Part shown: positions 12,409 to 23,214 of the stretch, piece after piece
How the letters are laid out: the number at the start of each line of letters is the position of its first letter
Numbering within the stretch: the first letter of the stretch is position 1
Assembly (NCBI GenBank): GCA_003255025.1
Contig: QANY01004802.1
Location: 744,372 to 808,371 of the forward strand
Length of the DNA: 64,000 bases
DNA from: Datisca glomerata
Lineage: Eukaryota > Streptophyta > Magnoliopsida > Cucurbitales > Datiscaceae
Reading direction: 5' to 3'
Position numbers and translations under genes: made by a program
Notes under the pieces: model-generated
Database searches by the model: none
What the model was told of the DNA's origin: nothing
What the model saw: the letters and a program-made list of their open reading frames with translations, nothing else

Positions 12409-14204
12409 TATCAAAGATATTCTGAATTAGTGGACTCCTTCTATTTGTTCTTCACGTTCTTTAAACATCAAGATCCAAATCTTCAAGAACCAAAATCCAA
12501 GTATGATCTTCAAGAACCAATTTCTTAAAATTTTCTTCACACCAATAACCACCCGTTAATTTTAGAAATATATCTAGTGAGAATTTTTTCAGGAACTGAG
12601 TGTGGACTCTCAAAATGATTGAATAAGAAAAATAAATTTTTTTCTTCCTTCAATTTGAAATACGACGGCAACATGTCAGGGGGGAGAAAATTCTTTTGCT
12701 CTCTTTGTGTAAATACACATTGTATTGATCACTATCAATTACTGTATTCTAGAGTTGTGTTGTTTCTAATATAATTCATGTAGCAATCAAATTGATATCA
12801 CTTATATATAGTTATTAATTTTAGAAATTTGTAATATACCCCTATATTTCAAATTTTTGAAAATTAACCTCAAAATAACCACCATGGCCGAATTTTGTAT
12901 ATATCCTCTTAGAGTTTATTTTTTAGCAAAATTCATCAATCCAATTGATAAATCTAATTGATCTTTATCAATTAATTAATTATTTTTTTATATTTACAAA
13001 TTATCTAATAAAAATAAATTAAGTAATTTTAATACAATTAATCATACTTAACTAATTAAGTGACAACACCCATCACATATGAGTGATGAAAATACAACTT
13101 GGCACCAAAATACATTTTGGTCCAACTGATATCGGTACTTCTATTCATGTTCTCATGAGATACTTCTGAGACTGAATGAACCTTCATGAACAAAGCTACA
13201 AGATTTAAATACCAAGGGAATTTATTTTTATAAATTTCTGACCTAATAATCCCGACATTGTACGACTTCACTATATGTTCGATGCCAAATCAACTTTCGA
13301 TTCATGCACGCTATATTTTCTGTTGGTCCAAATAAACTCTTTTATTTCACGGTCCACAGAATATTTTAAAATGTTTCTCATCGTGAATATCAGTAACAAT
13401 AAATATAAAATTACTATTTTACCCCTCTTGTTATTATTTCTTTAACTCATTTATTGACTGTGAATAAGAAATACATAATAATGAATTGTCTCATACAATT
13501 CACAAGTTTTAATCAATGACTCAATTCATTGAATACCAGGCCCGGTTTATTTATTCACACACCCATCAATAAAGCATAAAGTGATATTGTTGCTTTCTCA
13601 ATCTAACCACGAATTTTCATATCTGTGAATCACGTAACTCTAACATAGTTGAATTACAGTCTCGACAACCGAGATATTACCCGCTAATTCGAACTTATCC
13701 ATTTGATATATCAAAGATCGCAAGTAACTAAGTCAAGCTACGTATTCACCTCAGGATTAAGATAATTATGAAAATACCCTTAAGGTGTAACAATTAGATT
13801 TAGAGCTAGGTATATAGTTTTTGCTCTAAACTAATTTGTTACCGATTTATTCAACATATTTTATAACACGTCTAGGTTAACCGTTTAAGTCTCCACTATC
13901 ATGACCCAATACTGGCACCCATTGGTTAAATCTAATAGCCGTAATCGGATTCGATTGTCCAATCAATCCTAAGACTGCGAACAACGTTTTGAACTATTTC
14001 ATAAGAGTTTATCAAGAAGACCCATCTGTCTTTACTCTTCTTACATTGATAATAGTTTCACGACTTGAGTAAATTATAAACACACTTTAATTAAAATAAA
14101 ACTTTTATTTATTCATTAAATTCAATAATATAAAATGTCTGAAAAATAGTTAAATATTCATGAATAGTTATTACATCATACTTTATAGACATATAATTCC
14201 AACA
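12409..14204 (-). repeat. Copia LTR, left-truncated, same family as copia-1 LTRs
   Basis: It is alignable by eye to the LTRs at 40,939-42,753 and 47,907-49,759. Shared landmarks are cttcacaccaa.aaccac, the phrase catcacatatgag, ggcccggtttatttattcac, and cttaaggtgtaacaa.tagatttagag. The right end is a true terminus (ttccaaca). The first roughly 130 bp of the family LTR are missing on the left. No internal copia sequence or matching target duplication flanks it, so it is a solo or remnant LTR. It belongs to a diverged subfamily, since its non-landmark sequence differs considerably. Confidence 0.75.
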
Positions 14205-15194
14205 AATAGCCAGAATCAAATAGCACAAATGCAGCAACTCCTTAGATTAGATGTGCACTTGACACGACATTCGAAGTGTTTCATTGCAAGGTAAGGTTTA
14301 GTCATTCCATAAACCTTACCTTGTGCTTTCGGTTCGTTTCTGATCTTTTGACTGTTAGGCTTGTCTTTCATGTCAGGGTAGTCTTTCAAGAAATACTCAG
14401 CTTTACTACAATGAAAACAAGCTCCAGTTTCTTTGAAGCATTGTCGCACACGATTCTTTCTGCACGTGCGATAAGTCTGAACTTCCATTTTAGTCTGAGT
14501 CTTCTTGGAATGATCAATCGTTTGATTATTGCTCCCTTGGAACTTCCTCTTATGGGAGTTAGCAGGCTTTGATAATCCACTATTTTCCAAAAGCCTTTAC
14601 CAGAGTGGTCTACGCACTTGTTGGTAAAGTGTATGTACTGGACAAAACTAACTGAATTGCTCTCTCTAGGCAAAACAGTTCAAGGGATTCCGATTCCATA
14701 CTATCCTTAGAAATCATACAACTCAGTGAAAATCTTCTGTTAGATCTTCCTTTGGACCTTCTTGTGGACCTAAGGCTCTAAGGATAATATGCACCCTAGG
14801 GTCGGAACCAGGAGGTAGTCCCTAACGACATACATTTGAATATTAGTTCGTCAATGTCTAGGAGCTAAACATAAGGGTTGGGTAACTTCTTCTTCATTAG
14901 ACTCAATCGATTCATCCCAAACGTCATTATGGCTAGTTTAAAAATGTTTAATTCCCACCTCACGAGGGAATTCTCTAACTACTAGAGGACTTTGCCTCCT
15001 TACTCTCGGTGTTGGAACACGATTAAGTGGTTGCCTCCTGACTATCATTGGGTTCCGTAACTTAATCGGGCGCCTATGTACGGGTCTAACAACCACCTTA
15101 CTATAGTACTCATTGGGCGTGGAGAGAAATTGGACTCTGCATAAAAAATTTCTCCGTCATCAACAGTCGATCTAGAGTCGTTCGAAAGGTTCAT
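14205..15194 (-). pseudogene. Ty3/gypsy gag and start of protease, upstream half
   Basis: Read on the minus strand from a possible ATG at 15,194, it gives a basic region (RRPIKLRNPMIVRRQPLNR, with frame changes), then RCFKETG-like sequence and a zinc knuckle, ACFHCSKAEYFLKDYPDMKD. The knuckle His and third Cys are both Tyr (canonical ..GHFLKDCPD), so zinc binding is lost. After KIRNEPKAQGKVYGMT the frame shifts to ...FVLFDSG, the aspartic protease active-site triplet, which ends exactly at the copia LTR (14,204). The matching continuation is the plus-strand piece at 8,613. Stops and frameshifts make it non-functional. Confidence 0.8.
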
Positions 15195-16573
15195 ATCTAA
15201 GACAATCACACAATTCATTCATAGGTCGCATATCAATAATCCATTATTGTTTTCTAAACACAAACATATCAAAACCCTAAATTCCGGCAGACTCTTAAAA
15301 TTCAGAAAAACTTCCATAAAATTGTTTCATCAATTGACTCAAAATTTAGAAAACTTTTTAGTAAATACATTTGTCTACATAACTAAATTTGCCCTGAAAC
15401 CAACTAAAACAACCCAAAAATTTATCTAAAATTTTCTTTAATATTTAATGCAAAAAGCTCAAGGAAGCTAGGTCAAATTTTTAAACTAACCAAGAGTAAA
15501 ATTAATACTTAAACTTAGTCTTATTTATTTTGAATGAATTCAAAACATTGTTTAATGGCAGTCAACTACGACATCAATTATCTATCAAAAAATAATAAAT
15601 AAAAGCAGTTGAAACTTTAACAAAAGAAAATAAAACTTCAAATGTTTCCCAAAACCAACTTTGACTTTAGTCCCGTGTCATACATTCTAGATTTCACCCG
15701 ATACAAAAGTATCATATTCATCTGAAAATTTTAGAATAAAATGACTGAGTATAAAAATATACTCAGTAAGTAAAACCATACATACATATTGTCATACAAA
15801 GGAAATTGCATACAACATATCTCATTCTTTCTTACGGAGTTTCACATGCAGTATTTATCATTCATTCATATCATTCATATATTTCTTTATAGAGTTCGCT
15901 GGCCAAATTCTGTTAAAGCTTGACAACACACTTATATCATATCAGAATTACCCGTCGGTAAGATTTGTTAGCTTATAAGGTATGTACAGTTGACCTTTCT
16001 CATTAGTACCACTCTGCACCTTCAAGAAGGTGAAACTAGTTGCAATGATGCATTTCCATAAGACTAACCAGAACATATACACAAACACTCTCTCGAAGGA
16101 TGACGTAAACACATACACTCTCTTGAAGGATGACGTAAACACAGACACTCTCTCGAAGGATGAGAAAAGCAGTACATAGTTGGTGAGTACGTGACTCTAA
16201 CGACACACAGTTTTTCATGTTACATTTTCATGCGGTAGTCTTTCTTATCTTATACTTCATATCCTTTCCAAATTTCGAAATTGTACAATATATTATCATC
16301 ATAGAATAAAGTACAACAACACAATGATATCATCACAAAATAATAACTAAACAAGAAAAAGAATTCGAGTTTTATTCTAAGATTTCCAGACATAGAAAAG
16401 CAAACACACGATTACATACGTAAGATTTCACTTACCTGGTCTCCCGGTAAAGAAATTACGGAATTGAGACTCCTGAAATAGATAACACTATACTTCTTAG
16501 AACGATACGGTTCGTAAAATCTAAAACTAACCCTAAAGTGCAGATTCGGTAAAACTGACACATCATAAACTAG
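15195..16573 (-). repeat. Gypsy 5' untranslated region and inner part of 5' LTR
   Basis: Non-coding sequence between gag and the CACTA insertion. It continues on the other side of the CACTA (21,975 onward), so together they form the leader and LTR of the minus-strand gypsy half. The inner LTR border and primer-binding site could not be placed. Confidence 0.5.
16086..16165. repeat. 30-bp minisatellite, about 2.7 copies
   Basis: Units starting cactctctcgaaggatgac at 16,086, 16,116 and 16,146 repeat with a 30-bp period inside the gypsy leader. On the minus strand this gives a repetitive Phe/Ser/Arg-rich open frame, which is a by-product of the repeat. Confidence 0.85.
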
Positions 16574-16589
16574 CACTACAAGAAACAAG

Positions 16590-16995
16590 AGCTTTAGCGA
16601 CCAACATTATGGTCGCTTAAGCCCAAAATGTCGTCGTGAAAGCCTTTCGCGACAAACAAAAGTCTGTCGTGAACTTTATCGATTTTGCTTTGTTAGCGAA
16701 AGTCTTTCACGATGACTTTTTGGAGTCAACGCGTTAGACTTTTGCGATGAAATAAAAACTGGTCGTGAAAGCCTTTCACGACCAAAATAAAAACTGGTCG
16801 CGATAGTCTTTCACGACCAAAATAAATAGTGGTCGCGAAAACCCTTTCGCGACCAACAATAAAGATCGTCGCCAAACCCTTTCACGACTAAAAAAGTTGG
16901 TCGCCAAAGGTTTTTCGAGACCAAAAAAAATTTCATCGAAAAAACCTTTTGCCACAAATTGTTTTTGTCACGAAATATTTTTGGCGACCAAATTT
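16590..16995. repeat. CACTA-1 left subterminal repeats
   Basis: Many inverted copies of a motif like ggtcgcgaaagcctttcgcgacc fragments occur as head-to-head pairs. In CACTA elements such arrays bind the TNPA-type protein. The right-end counterpart is 21,690-21,960. Confidence 0.85.
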
Positions 16996-17242
16996 TGCAT
17001 TACAAAATGCTGTAATAATAAATAATATCGCCTGCAATAGCAATTAACATCATCAAAAAGTTTATCAAACCTGGAATTTTCTAAGAAATACATATACATA
17101 TCATTGATATAATAGTTCATTACAATTTCCCCGAATCATAATTCATTATAGGATTTGATTCACAATTGTATCCAAAGAAAAATATATATGGGAGTATTTA
17201 AAGTTTGATGTTCACTACAAAGCTTAACAAATATTCTATAGC

Positions 17243-19639
17243 TCATGTTTCTGTTGTTGAGTCATCATCAGGAGATGGAAAATCGTTTTGACGAGCCCAA
17301 GCAAGTAAGCTTTGTAGTGGACTCTTCATCAATTTAATTTGAATTTTTAGTTTTATATTTTCAACTCCAACTCGACTCTTTTTCTTGGAAGATGTCGGTG
17401 GGGCTCCATGTCCAAGATCTCTATTTCGCCTGAGAACTTCTTCAATTATCTCTACTTTCGGAGCGAGGCGTGGCATCTTTAGTGATAGGCTCATCTCGCA
17501 AAACACACATGCGTTCTTGTGTAACATCACAATGAGTCAAGTTTTAAATTAAAACTAACACTATTGGTGCATCAATTATAAAGTATTCAAACATCATCAT
17601 CAAGCATGCTGATATACAAAGTAATAAGCCCCCCCACACACCCACATTGAAGCTAACACTATTATCAAGATAAGAAGCATCAATTCAGAAGGTATTCAAA
17701 ATTCATCTAACACGTTCAAATACAAAGTGATAACCCCCCCACACACACACGAAACTAACTCTATTATCAAGACAAGGAGCATCGATTCAGAAGATATTCA
17801 AAAATCATCTAACATGCTCAGATACACTATTGGAGCATTAATTAGAAAGTATTCAAACATCATCATCAAACACGCTCGGACACAAAGTGAGAAGGCCCCC
17901 CCAATGCACCCACATTGAAACTAACACTATTATCAATACAAGGAGCATCAATTCAGAAGGTATTCAAAAAACATCTAACATGCTTAGATACAAAGTCATA
18001 ACCCCCTGCCCCCCGGCACACACACCCACATTGAACTAACACTATTATCAAGACAAAGAGTATCGATTCAGAAGATATTCAAAATCCATCTAACACGCTC
18101 AGATACAAAGTGATACCCCCAATAGCCACACACCCACACACGAAACTAGCACTATTATCAAGACAAGGAGAATCAATTCAGAAGATATTTAAAAATCATC
18201 TAACTCACTCAGATACACTATTGGAGCATCAATTAGAAATTATTCAAACATCATCATCAAGCACGCTCGGACACAAAGTGATAAGCCCCCCACACACCCA
18301 TATTGAAACTAACACTATTATCAATATAAGGAGCATCAATTCAGAATGTATTAAAAAATCATCTAACACGCTCAGATACAAAGTGATAAGCCCCCCAATA
18401 CACACACACCCGCATTGAAACTAACACTATTAGCAAGACAAGGAGCGTCAATTCAAAAAATATTCAAAAATCATCTAACACGCTCAGATGCAAAGTGATA
18501 ACCCCCCACCCCACCCCCACCCCCACGCACATTGAAACTAACACTATTATCAAGATAAAAAAAACCAATTCAGAAGATATTCAAAAGGAGTTACTCACAT
18601 ATCTTTCGTGAGTCGTATCATTCTGTCAACCTTTTGTAGCATTGAAATGCGTGTTGTAAAACATTTCAATTCAAGTAGGCGCTCCCCCAATTGAAGATTC
18701 CTATGCAAATGCACCAAAAGTTGAGTCGTTAATTATTATATAATAAACATTATTAAGAGTACTGAAATAATATTTTGATTCACCTGACGAAATTGATGAT
18801 CAAGAAAATATACATTCCCTCCATTATGATTGTATGGAAGGTTTTGACAGTTTTGAGAATTGGTTTTTGAGCGTTCCTATATAATAAATGAGTTTTATAA
18901 TTGAAATAATTAGTCAAATAACCAAAATGTAATAAATAAGTTTTGATAATATGAATTACCTCAAATTTCTCCGTCTCCCAAACTGTGCAAAGCCAATCCC
19001 AATCATCCTGTGATACACCCTTATAAGGATGTAGACGTGCTACTATTGGATCTTTGAATTTTTTATAATGTCTATGCAATGTGTACTTGTATCCCTTGTA
19101 TATGTTCGCTGCTTCAAATTAAATCCAATCGATCATAGCATTATTGGTCGATTCAAAAGTAAAATAGACCTGCAATAATCTTTTACTATTAGTCACGCAA
19201 TAAAAAAAATATAATAATAAATAGATGTATCATTATTACCTGCAGCCTATTAATAATAACTGCTAGGAATCCTTCAGGCACATTGGACTAACCCTCATAT
19301 TGAATTGGTATGAATTATCATACGAGGGCACCAATCTCAATGTTGAATTAGACGGTCCACTTTCCAATAGGTCTAACAACACCGAGAGGAGAAGTATCGA
19401 TTGGTAATTTTCTGAACTGGTTTACTAACCTCTCCAACTCAACCCCTCTTGTTGGCCCGCGAAACTTTCTCGCACTCCCTAAAGAAGATGAAGCCCCTAC
19501 AAAAAAATCAAAGAATAAGAAACTATTAGAATAAGAACTATTACAAAGTGAATATACATGAATGAGAACCATCTTCTTTAGTAGAAGATCCTACAACAGT
19601 ATCTAGATTTGGAAGAGGAGTATTTCTTTCGGGAGACAT
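17243..19639 (-). pseudogene. Transposase_24 (Ptta/En-Spm, TNPA-like) pseudogene of CACTA-1
   Basis: Minus-strand exons deduced from splice signals are 19,639-19,570 (ATG, MSPERNTPLPNLDTVV), 19,496-19,240, 19,169-18,960, 18,876-18,784, possibly one near 18,700-18,597, and a last piece at 17,530-17,243. Family signatures are RKFRGPTRGVELERLVN, RLHPYKGVSQDDWDWLC, the next exon's RSKTN...LPYNHNGGN, and a C-terminal EIIEEVLRRNRDLGHG. Four in-frame stops lie in exon 2 (within WTV..FNIEIGALV..FIPIQYEG) and another in exon 3 (before FEAANIYKG), so it is dead. In CACTA elements this protein binds subterminal repeats and works with the TNP2 transposase. The minisatellite at 17.55-18.59 kb lies inside its last large intron or has split the gene. 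Confidence 0.8.
17550..18590. repeat. Minisatellite with two alternating unit types and C-rich tracts
   Basis: About nine units share aactaacactattatcaa or actattggagcatcaatta, then attcaaa, then cacgctc.gatacaaagtgata, then a cccccc/cacacaccc tract. Two subtypes alternate irregularly (one with catcatcatcaagca, one with atcatctaacacgc). Unit length is about 80-125 bp. It lies inside CACTA-1. Confidence 0.85.
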
Positions 19640-19772
19640 TATTAACCTGCATAAAGATAAGTGGCATGAAAGAAGATAATAAACAAGTTATTGCTTACAA
19701 AATAAATTCAAGAAAATTTAAGAAGAAATGAATGAATATTTTACGCTAACAAGCTCACCGTTACTTTAAAAT

Positions 19773-19970
19773 TCAATCTATTTCATCATCACTTGGTATA
19801 ATATCACCTGAATCGTCATCATAATTAACCAAAGTGTCATCTTCATTGTCATCGTCATCAATAAAATCAATATCTTCAACATTGAAACTATGCTCATTAG
19901 TATCATCTTCAACATCACAAGAGCTCATTTGAGGAATAATTAAGTGTGTGCTTCTTTCCTCCTGAAACAC
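19773..19970 (-). pseudogene. Acidic C-terminal scrap, possibly the end of TNP2 transposase
   Basis: The frame ends FIDDDDNEDDTLVNYDDDSG plus a short acidic tail. A run of Asp and Glu with DDTLVNY resembles the acidic tail of plant TNP2 transposases, and it lies just upstream (minus sense) of the Transposase_24 gene, where TNP2 normally ends. No TNP2 catalytic region remains in CACTA-1, so the element is non-autonomous. The assignment rests on composition and position only. Confidence 0.4.
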
Positions 19971-20472
19971 ATTTTATAAGTGTTGAACACGGACTTTGAC
20001 ACATTTTTCTCGATAAAGGACCAAGCACCAATTGCATAATCACTCCTATATTGATGTTGGTTTTAGTCAGATTCAGATCCAATGTTATTTACATGAAAGC
20101 AAATGAGATAGTTGCAGGGAATTCATTAGTTAGAGTTTAAGAGATGTAAATGGTAAATATTGTTTCTGAATTAAAAACGTAGTGAAGAGATGCAATCTGA
20201 TAGCTTCCAATTAAAGGAACCTTTCATATTCTAAGAAATGTAACCGTTGAACTAAAATTTCAAGCATGTATACTACTAATACTTTTGAAGTAACCTTCTA
20301 GAAAATGTTTTAAAAAATGTATCAAAATGTAAGATCACATGTAGAAAAGAGAAATGCCTTTAGATTATGGGTATAGTTGTAATTAAGTATATGAAAATAG
20401 GTGTATAGTTATAAATAAAAATGTTTGTCAGTATGTACTTTGGTCATACAACAATCAATGCATGAATTATGA

Positions 20473-21110
20473 TTATAGCTTACATTCGAAGGCATTGACA
20501 CGAACATTTGTAGTAATTATAGTAAGACTGTCAAACATTCCTACTTTCATATAGTACTTAGCATAACGTAAATTTGGTGCTTCAATATTAATCCAATCTT
20601 GAATAAAATTGCATTTATCTATTACTAAACTTCTCAGCCTTAATTCCCTTCCATCGATCTCAAGATGATTTATGTTCCTAGATTTGTTTAGGCTTAAATT
20701 CTCAAGCATTTTGCAATCTAGTAACAACTTTTTAATAGATTCAACAGTGAGTTCAATCCAACCCAATGACAAATGTTTATGTAATCCAAAGTGACTGAAT
20801 TCACATACTTGGAAATCATTTGAAAACAACTCTAAAGATTCAAGGATTCCATGTTTCTAGACTTTTACAGGAAAATCAAACTATGCTATATGATCTTCAT
20901 CTTCAGTCCAAGTTGGGTCAGAAAAATCAAGCATTAAGATCTTCACATCACATGCAATAACAAATTCAATGCATGTTTCAATATGTATGCGAAAATTTTC
21001 AAGGTCAGGAGACAATAAATGTAAACGATTTATCATATATTCTTGGTAATTGTCAATCCAACCTTGAACAAAATCGATAAAACCCTCCTGTGAATATCTT
21101 TATCTTCCTT
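20473..21110 (-). pseudogene. Captured F-box/LRR (FBD-type) gene fragment
   Basis: Minus-strand reading from about 21,110 gives QEGFIDFVQGWIDNYQEYM, then RLHLLSPDLENFRIHIETC, KILMLDFSDPTWTEDEDHIA (then a stop), and after further breaks CEFSHFGLHKHLSLGWIELT, ENLSLNKSRNINHLEI, LRLRSLVIDKCNFIQDW and EAPNLRYAKYYMKVGMFDSL. These are leucine-rich repeats of plant F-box/LRR or FBD proteins (SCF ubiquitin ligase substrate receptors). The N-terminal F-box and the C-terminal FBD are absent. The piece lies wholly inside the CACTA ends, so it was captured by the transposon. At least two stops or frameshifts are present; the longest open part is 20,473-20,829. Confidence 0.8.
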
Positions 21111-21558
21111 GAATTAATTGCTCTGTTATTAAGTTAGTAGTAAAATTAATCAAAAAATAGCAGGAGTCTCCAAAACTAAAGCCAAATCCAAATTCTAGCA
21201 AATTAACCCAACTCCAAAACTGTATTAATGAATTACTTAAGAAAAGAATAAGAACATAACTGGCCAGTGAACTAATTTCCTAAATCCACACTCCCACCCC
21301 CCAGAAAATTTTCGAGAGAGAGAGAGATTGGCAAACAAACAGAACAAGTAAAATGACTAAACTAATATGAATATTATAAAAGGTGATCAATAGTTTTAAT
21401 TGAAACAGGACAAGCAACAGAGAATAGATCAAAGGGTTTTTGAAAAGAAAAGAGCAAGATCACTAGTTCGATGCAACACGGGAAAATCAAAGATTAAAGG
21501 AGAAAGGACTCACTGCTCGCAGCCGGGGTGACGGGAAATGAAGGAAGACGCTCGGGGN

Positions 21559-21624
21559 AGGGGAACTAAGGTCGGTCGCGAGGGCTCGTGGGGGAGGGGA
21601 ACTGAGGTCGGTCGCGAGGGCTCG
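21559..21624. repeat. GC-rich 36-bp tandem duplication beside an ambiguous base
   Basis: The unit aggggaactaaggtcggtcg... occurs at 21,559 and again at 21,595 with one change (act-a/g-agg). An N at 21,558 precedes it. It belongs to the 5' region of CACTA-1 outside its subterminal array. Confidence 0.8.
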
Positions 21625-21689
21625 CCCTGTGAGGGATTGAACTGCTCGTTGGGTGGGGGAGCTCAAAAGATTTATTGATATTGTTAAAC

Positions 21690-21960
21690 GGCGTCATTTT
21701 TAGGTAGTCTATAACGACGAAACTTTTATTTCCTCGGTAAAAGTATGACTCTATGGCGACAAAAAATATTGTTCATCGACAAAAATAGTACTTTTGCCGA
21801 CCAATATCTTTTTTTGTCGCTAAAGCAACACATTTTAGAGGTGAAATTCTAATATTTGTCGGCAAAAACCTAAAGAAAAATTGGCGAGCCTCTCTTCTGC
21901 TTTCCCAGGTAATTATCAGGGTCTTTGGTGACCAACATTTTTGTTGGTCGCTAAAAGAGG
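21690..21960. repeat. CACTA-1 right subterminal repeats
   Basis: Repeated gtcggcaaaa, gtcgctaaa and ttggcgacc-like words in both orientations mirror the left array. The end holds ttggtgaccaacatttttg, matching the left end's gcgaccaacattatggtcgc. Confidence 0.8.
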
Positions 21961-21974
21961 CTTTTCTTGTAGTG

Positions 21975-23214
21975 TAGGGTTCATTAAAGATTCTAAATTT
22001 CTTACTGGATCCTCTCTAAATACCATAGTTTCACATAATTAATTTCGTAAAATCTGATATTGTTTAAGTTGTCAAAATGTGAAAACAAGATCGTCACAGA
22101 AAACATTCAAGAAGATGTTTCAATATGCAAAACTTGTCGAAATTTTTTGTACATGATTACTAATGATACTCTCAAAATGATACAGTAAAAGTTTTAGGTT
22201 AAACCGAGTTGATCTCAATACAGTAACAACCCTAAACTTGAACATCGAAAAAACTGTTTTCCCCTTTACTAACCAGAAACTTCCAAAAATTATAAAAAAA
22301 TCACAGAGATCGAACTTTACCCTAATTTTTCTACAGTAAAAGTTTCAATATGTTAAGAATACACCCTAAAAAGTTCAGGTTCAAATTCTCACGTTTGTGT
22401 TCCAAAACATCAGTTCATTTTTATAGTGTACACTAAATCTGAAAATTCCCAGTTTTATTATAAACATTTTCTTACTCGAGAACTTTTAAAACATAAATAA
22501 TCCTATATACATGTTTTAACCTCGGCTTATTAAGAATATTTCCTTTGAAATCATTAAAAAACAAAAACAATAAAGTTTTCATTGAAAAGATGATAGCACA
22601 ATCCGAAAAACATTGTAAGTCTCGTGACAACTACTACCGACCAGAACCTATCCCTCCTGAGCAACTAGGGTTCTTCAGAGGTGAAGGAGAGGGAAAGATT
22701 TCGTGCAAAAGTGAGGAAGAGAGAGATGAGATGAGTCATACAAGGGAGAGGGAGAGAGGGGTGTTGCCACCCAAGAGAGAGATGATGATAATTAGGGTAA
22801 GGAAAACAAAATGACCTAATATACCATGGAACATTCTAGGTTTAGATAAGATAAATATGTATATTTCAAATAAATATAGTGAATCTAATTGACGTTTTGA
22901 AAAGAAGATGAGGATGACTAAAAAAAATCTTATCTTTTCACCTTTGACAAGGTGAAAAACACGGCCACAATAAGAGTTCAAACAACCCATTTAAGGGAGG
23001 ACTCTTAAGCTAGGTGGTAAAAATAAGTTTTGTTTCCTAAATCGTTATTTGAAAAAAAAAATCACAAGAGATCCCTCTAATATCAAAAGTCTTATGTGTC
23101 ACGTTGTGATATAATATCACGCTATAATAGATGATAGACCATAAGACACGTCTAAATAATAATGTACTCACTTTAATTTAATTGTACAATATGCTAAACG
23201 GTATGGGTGTTATA
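21975..23214 (-). repeat. Gypsy 5' LTR (outer part) and flanking leader
   Basis: On the minus strand it starts near 23,214 (TATAACACCC, with the canonical TG apparently mutated) and matches the plus-strand LTR at 11,938-12,376 across 23,214-22,781. Beyond that it continues into LTR sequence lost from the other copy, then meets the CACTA-1 right end. The extent of the LTR past 22,781 is inferred. Confidence 0.7.

Larger units (their letters stand above)
16574..21974 (-). mobile_element. CACTA (En/Spm) transposon, CACTA-1
   Basis: The left end CACTACAAGAAAC and right end CTTTTCTTGTAGTG form terminal inverted repeats (CACTACAAGAAA). The element is flanked by the 3-bp target duplication TAG at 16,571-16,573 and 21,975-21,977. 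Both ends carry subterminal repeats with tggtcgcgaaa and tttcgcgacc words. It is 5.4 kb and inserted in the 5' LTR or leader of the gypsy element. Genes run on the minus strand. Removing the element plus one TAG rejoins the host sequence. Confidence 0.93.

Noticed and set aside
12409..14204. Complete copia insertion with its own target duplication
   Set aside because: There is no internal domain, the left end is truncated, and the right flank aatag has no match on the left.
15948..16218. Repetitive Phe-Thr-Ser-Ser protein on the minus strand
   Set aside because: It is a product of the 30-bp minisatellite in the gypsy leader.
17550..18590. CRISPR-like array of spaced repeats
   Set aside because: The context is a plant transposon, units are contiguous and diverged, and no cas genes occur; it is a minisatellite.
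19773..19970. Acidic protein as an independent plant gene
   Set aside because: It lies inside CACTA-1, directly before the Transposase_24 gene, and fits an acidic TNP2 tail better.
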